Positions 8,556 through 10,629 of a stretch of DNA of 10,629 nucleotides are shown here, piece by piece. Origin of the DNA: Candidatus Muproteobacteria bacterium RIFCSPHIGHO2_01_FULL_65_16 (GTDB lineage: Bacteria; Pseudomonadota; Gammaproteobacteria; Acidiferrobacterales; Sulfurifustaceae); NCBI GenBank assembly GCA_001785175.1, contig MFSY01000040.1:1-10629 (forward strand). Reading direction: 5' to 3'. Both the position numbers and the translations under genes were made by a program. Under the pieces are notes generated by a model. The model saw nothing but the letters and a program-made list of their open reading frames with translations. It was not told the DNA's origin and did no database searches. The first letter of the stretch is position 1. Every line of letters starts with the position of its first letter.

Positions 8556-8870
8556 TCAGCCCGTCGCCCTGGCGACCAGTTTCTGCAGCTCGCCCTTCTG
8601 GTACAGCTCCGCCATAATATCACAGCCCCCGACGAGTTCGCCGTTCACGTAGAGCTGGGGGAAGGTCGGCCAGTTGGAGTGCTCCTTGAGCCCCTGGCGC
8701 AGGTCGGGATCGGCGAGCACGTCGTGGGACTGGTACTGCGCGCCGCAGGCGGCTAGCAGCTTCACCGCCCTGGCCGAGAAGCCGCACTGGGGGGACTGCG
8801 GGGTGCCCTTCATATAGAGCACGATCTTAGCCGCGCCGAGCTGTTGTCTGATCCGGTCCTGCACGTTCAT
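8556..8870 (-). CDS. grxD: Monothiol glutaredoxin, Grx4/GrxD family
   Basis: 104 aa, single thioredoxin-fold domain. The active site is CGFS at 29-32 within MKGTPQSPQCGFS, the hallmark of monothiol glutaredoxins that bind [2Fe-2S] clusters with glutathione, often with BolA partners. The glutathione-binding segments WPTFPQLYVNGE and GGCDI are present. The start is the ATG at 8870-8868 because GAGGAAG lies 6 bases upstream; a longer frame to 8900 is less likely. It is one of the few genes here with a good Shine-Dalgarno. It lies between mlaB and murA, where related genomes often have bolA; no bolA is seen. It ends at a strong terminator. Confidence 0.95.
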   Translation of the reverse strand: MNVQDRIRQQLGAAKIVLYMKGTPQSPQCGFSARAVKLLAACGAQYQSHDVLADPDLRQGLKEHSNWPTFPQLYVNGELVGGCDIMAELYQKGELQKLVARATG

Positions 8871-9019
8871 GTCGCTTCCTCGTGGTTCCGCCGTTAACAA
8901 AATGAATATGATCCTGAACCGCCAGGGCGCCAGGCCTGCCCCGGCAGGCTGTAAGGCGGGGGTCGCCAGGAACGGCGTTCTTCGTAAAATCTATCTCAAA
9001 ATGGTTTATGGTTTCAATG

Positions 9020-9093
9020 CAGGTTGAGTTAGGCGCGAAGCGCCGTAACCCAGCGGTTTGTTGGGTTTCGCTGCGCTCAACCCAACCTACCTG
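9020..9093. repeat. GTAGGTTGGGTT-type palindromic repeat
   Basis: The left arm starts CAGGTTGAGTTAGGCGCGAA. The right arm, on the minus strand, is GTAGGTTGGGTTGAGCGCAG followed by CGAAACCCAAC. The arms pair imperfectly over about 30 bases. It is a widespread intergenic repeat whose spurious translation contains WVERSETQ. Here it is nested inside the type D element. Confidence 0.8.
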
Positions 9094-9107
9094 GGCTGAA
9101 AGAATGA

Positions 9108-9192
9108 TTTTCACCGCAGAGAACGCAGAGTACGCGGAGAAAAATCCGTTTTTGTTTCAATAACTCCGCGCCTCTGCGCCTCCGCGGTGAGC
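9108..9192. repeat. Type E palindrome (CGCAGAG units)
   Basis: The left arm (9108-9143) has three units CGCAGAG, CGCAGAG, CGCGGAG at exact 9-base spacing after TTTCAC. The right arm (9162-9192) is the reverse complement with CTCCGCGCCTCTGCGCCTCC. The loop is about 18 bases. Same architecture as types A-D, nested in the type D interval. Confidence 0.86.
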
Positions 9193-9248
9193 AGACGGTT
9201 CTTCTGGCGGCCCTGGCGTCTTGGCGGTTCAAAATCATATTCATTTTG

Positions 9249-9545
9249 TTAAACAAAGGCCGAATCGAGCCCGCTCACGCGGATGATGTGGCGCACCTGC
9301 TCCGGCAGGTTGGCGAAGCGCAGCTCGCGCCCCGCGGCGCGGGCGCGTTCGCGCCACTCGAGCATGAGCGCCACCCCGGCGCTGTCCACGCGCGTCACGT
9401 TCTTGAGGTCCACGGTGAGCGCCTCCGGCCCGCCGTCGAGCCAGTCGCCGCTGCCCGCGAAAAACTGCGGCACGGTCTCGAACGTGAGCGCCCCGTTCAC
9501 CTCGATCGCGCCGTCGGCGCGCCGGACCACGCCGTTGCCGTTCAT
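9249..9545 (-). CDS. mlaB: STAS-domain protein MlaB of the Mla phospholipid transporter
   Basis: 98 aa, one STAS domain. It is predicted to bind the MlaF ATPase on the cytoplasmic side and regulate the MlaFEDB inner-membrane complex. The STAS signature appears as VDLKNVTRVDSAGVALMLEW, with S55 in the position of the conserved phosphorylatable or polar residue. The ATG at 9545 overlaps the mlaC stop as ATGA, so the two are translationally coupled. Sequence identity within small STAS proteins is low, so the name rests mainly on position after mlaD-mlaC. The stop TAA lies at the outer end of the type D inverted repeat. Confidence 0.88.
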   Translation of the reverse strand: MNGNGVVRRADGAIEVNGALTFETVPQFFAGSGDWLDGGPEALTVDLKNVTRVDSAGVALMLEWRERARAAGRELRFANLPEQVRHIIRVSGLDSAFV

Positions 9546-10210
9546 TCCGCGGCCCTGGCGTCCCGGCGCGCGCCCGACTTCGGACCGAGCGGCTGATCCG
9601 TCTTGCCGGCCTTGTTGTCCGCCGCGAGGCCGGAGATCAACGCCTCCAGCCCCCGGTTGCGGATCTTGTCGGCGTAGGTGGAGCGATAATTGGTCACGAG
9701 GCTGATGCCGTCAATCTTCACGTCGTAGACCTTCCACGGCGCGTCCTTGTCCTTGAGATAGAACGAATACTCGAGCGGGATGTTGGGCCCGCCCGCGGCC
9801 GGCTTCACCTCGACCTTCACCACCGCGGTCCGGTCGTCCAGCGGGCCGCGGTAGGGCAGATAGATCATCTCCTCGTTGTTGTACTTGAGCAGCGCGGTGG
9901 AGTAGGTGCGCACCAGCAGATCGCGGAACTCGGCGGTGAAGCGCGCGCGCTGATCCTCCGTTGCCTCGCGCCAGGCCTGCGCCAGCACGAGCTTGGCCAT
10001 GGCGCGGAAGTCGAAGTGCGGCAGCACCAGCTCGTCCACCATGGCGTAGAGCTTCTTCTTGTCCTTGGCGTAGGCGTCCTTGTTGGTCTTGATGCGCTTG
10101 AGGATCTCGTCGGTGTTCTCGCGCACCAGCACGTCGGGTGCGGTCGCCGCCCAGGCGGCGGCAACACCCAGCGCCCACATCACCCCCAGCGTCACCGCGA
10201 TGCGCCGCAT
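9542..10210 (-). CDS. mlaC: Periplasmic phospholipid carrier MlaC
   Basis: 222 aa. The N-terminus MRRIAVTLGVMWALGVAAAW-A is a Sec signal peptide with likely cleavage after AWA at 21. The mature part is a typical MlaC/Ttg2D protein that shuttles phospholipids between the outer-membrane MlaA complex and inner-membrane MlaFEDB. Family features are DEILKRIKTNKD, LPHFDFRAMAKLVL, a Y-S-T-A-LLKY segment and WKVYDVKIDGISLVTNYRSTY. The C-terminal tail after about residue 195 is Lys/Arg/Ala-rich and low complexity. AAGGAG lies about 7 bases before the ATG at 10210. It follows mlaD by 25 bases and overlaps mlaB by 4. Confidence 0.95.
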   Translation of the reverse strand: MRRIAVTLGVMWALGVAAAWAATAPDVLVRENTDEILKRIKTNKDAYAKDKKKLYAMVDELVLPHFDFRAMAKLVLAQAWREATEDQRARFTAEFRDLLVRTYSTALLKYNNEEMIYLPYRGPLDDRTAVVKVEVKPAAGGPNIPLEYSFYLKDKDAPWKVYDVKIDGISLVTNYRSTYADKIRNRGLEALISGLAADNKAGKTDQPLGPKSGARRDARAAE

Positions 10211-10221
10211 GTCGTTCTCCT

Positions 10222-10243
10222 TAATTACTTGCTAATTACTTGC
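10222..10243. repeat. Perfect 11-base tandem duplication at the mlaD stop
   Basis: TAATTACTTGC occurs twice in direct succession. One copy contains the mlaD stop and last Lys codon (minus-strand AAGTAAT); the second repeats them as a non-coding echo just before the mlaC Shine-Dalgarno. It fills most of the 25-base mlaD-mlaC spacer. Confidence 0.85.
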
Positions 10244-10629
10244 TCTTGGACTCGCCCGCGGCGAAGCTGGTCACGAACTGACCGATGAGCTTCTCGAGCA
10301 CGATGGCCGACTGCGTGAGGCGTATGGTGTCGCCCTCCTTCAGATACTCCTCCTCCGCCCCGGGCTCGAGCCCGACGTACTGCTCGCCGAGCAGGCCGGC
10401 GGTGAGGATCGTCGCGCTCGTGTCCGTCGGCAGGGTCTTGTAGCGGCCGTCCACGTCCATGGTGACAACCGCCTGGTACTTGCCGGTGTCGAAGGTGATG
10501 TCCGACACGCGCCCGATGCGCACCCCGGCCATGGTCACGGCGGCCTTGACCTTGAGGCCGCCGATGTTGTCGAAGCGCGCCTTGATCTTGTAACCGTTGA
10601 GCACGTCCGCGGTCGCGAGGTTGCCGACC
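10236..10629 (-). CDS. mlaD: MCE-domain protein MlaD, C-terminal fragment
   Basis: 130 residues of the 3' part are present; the N-terminal membrane anchor lies beyond the right edge. The frame is open to the window end (VGNLATADVLNGYKIKARFD at its start), so the internal GTG and ATG codons are not starts. The MCE domain is clear: FDNIGGLKVKAAVTMAGVRI, then GRVSDITFD, the LLGEQYVGLEPG strand and the C-terminal helix SAIVLEKLIGQFV. MlaD forms a hexameric ring in the inner membrane that passes lipids to or from MlaC. It ends FAAGESKSK. Confidence 0.95.
   Translation of the reverse strand, partial: VGNLATADVLNGYKIKARFDNIGGLKVKAAVTMAGVRIGRVSDITFDTGKYQAVVTMDVDGRYKTLPTDTSATILTAGLLGEQYVGLEPGAEEEYLKEGDTIRLTQSAIVLEKLIGQFVTSFAAGESKSK

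Larger units (their letters stand above)
8893..9251. repeat. Type D outer inverted repeat with nested elements, mlaB-grxD gap
   Basis: About 40-base arms face each other at 8893-8933 and 9210-9251. Both read inward TTAACAAAATGAATATGAT, then (C/T)(C/T)TGAACCGCCA and a GCGCCAGG or GACGCCAGG unit. Units CGCCA are 8-9 bases apart, the same modular layout as types A-C. The right end includes the mlaB stop codon (TAA of GTTTAAC). The interior holds a hairpin GCCTGCC-cc-GGCAGGC (8934-8949), the GTAGGTTGGGTT-type palindrome and a type E palindrome. The stretch 8950-9019 shows nothing recognisable beyond one or two degenerate CGCCA units. Confidence 0.82.

Noticed and set aside
8871..9248. Remnant bolA gene in the mlaB-grxD gap
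   Set aside because: bolA is often found between mlaB and murA in related genomes, but no frame here gives BolA-like sequence; the gap is repeat material.

Overview
The window looks like a GC-rich proteobacterial chromosome segment in which every gene lies on the minus strand. In transcription order, from high to low coordinates, it carries mlaD (partial), mlaC, mlaB, grxD, murA, hisG, hisD, hisC, hisB, hisH, hisA, hisF and the first 25 codons of hisI. The adjacency mla genes - murA - hisGDCBHAFI, a short-form HisG and a CGFS glutaredoxin suggest a beta- or gammaproteobacterium. I lean toward a deep-branching gammaproteobacterium of the sulfur-oxidiser kind, but the exact lineage is inference only.

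Gene content is conventional. The right end (9249-10629) encodes a compact part of the Mla retrograde phospholipid transport system: the inner-membrane MCE protein MlaD, the periplasmic carrier MlaC and the STAS subunit MlaB. A monothiol glutaredoxin gene follows and ends in a good intrinsic terminator. murA, the first committed step of peptidoglycan synthesis, comes next, then nearly all of the histidine pathway. HisG, HisI, HisA, HisH+HisF, HisB (dehydratase only), HisC and HisD together cover most steps from PRPP+ATP to histidine. HisE and a histidinol phosphatase are not in the window. HisZ would have to be encoded elsewhere, because HisG is the short form.

The unusual part is what lies between the genes. 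Every gap from mlaB to hisI is filled by long imperfect palindromes, except the 41-base hisC-hisB gap. Their arms are built from 2-4 tandem copies of an 8-10 base unit. Five unit types are seen: CGCAAAG-type (A, six copies), CAGGATT-type (B, two), CGGAT-type (C, one), CGCCA-type (D, one pair of outer arms) and CGCAGAG-type (E, one). Two copies of a 130-138 base element with terminal inverted repeats, carrying the widespread 'VIPAKAGIQ'-type hairpin, sit next to or inside type A palindromes. A copy of the common GTAGGTTGGGTT palindrome sits inside the type D element. Repeat ends supply or touch several stop and start codons, and the genes they precede mostly lack a Shine-Dalgarno sequence. Copies at different junctions share flanking bases, which points to local copying between junctions. 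This architecture is the best candidate here for something poorly described.
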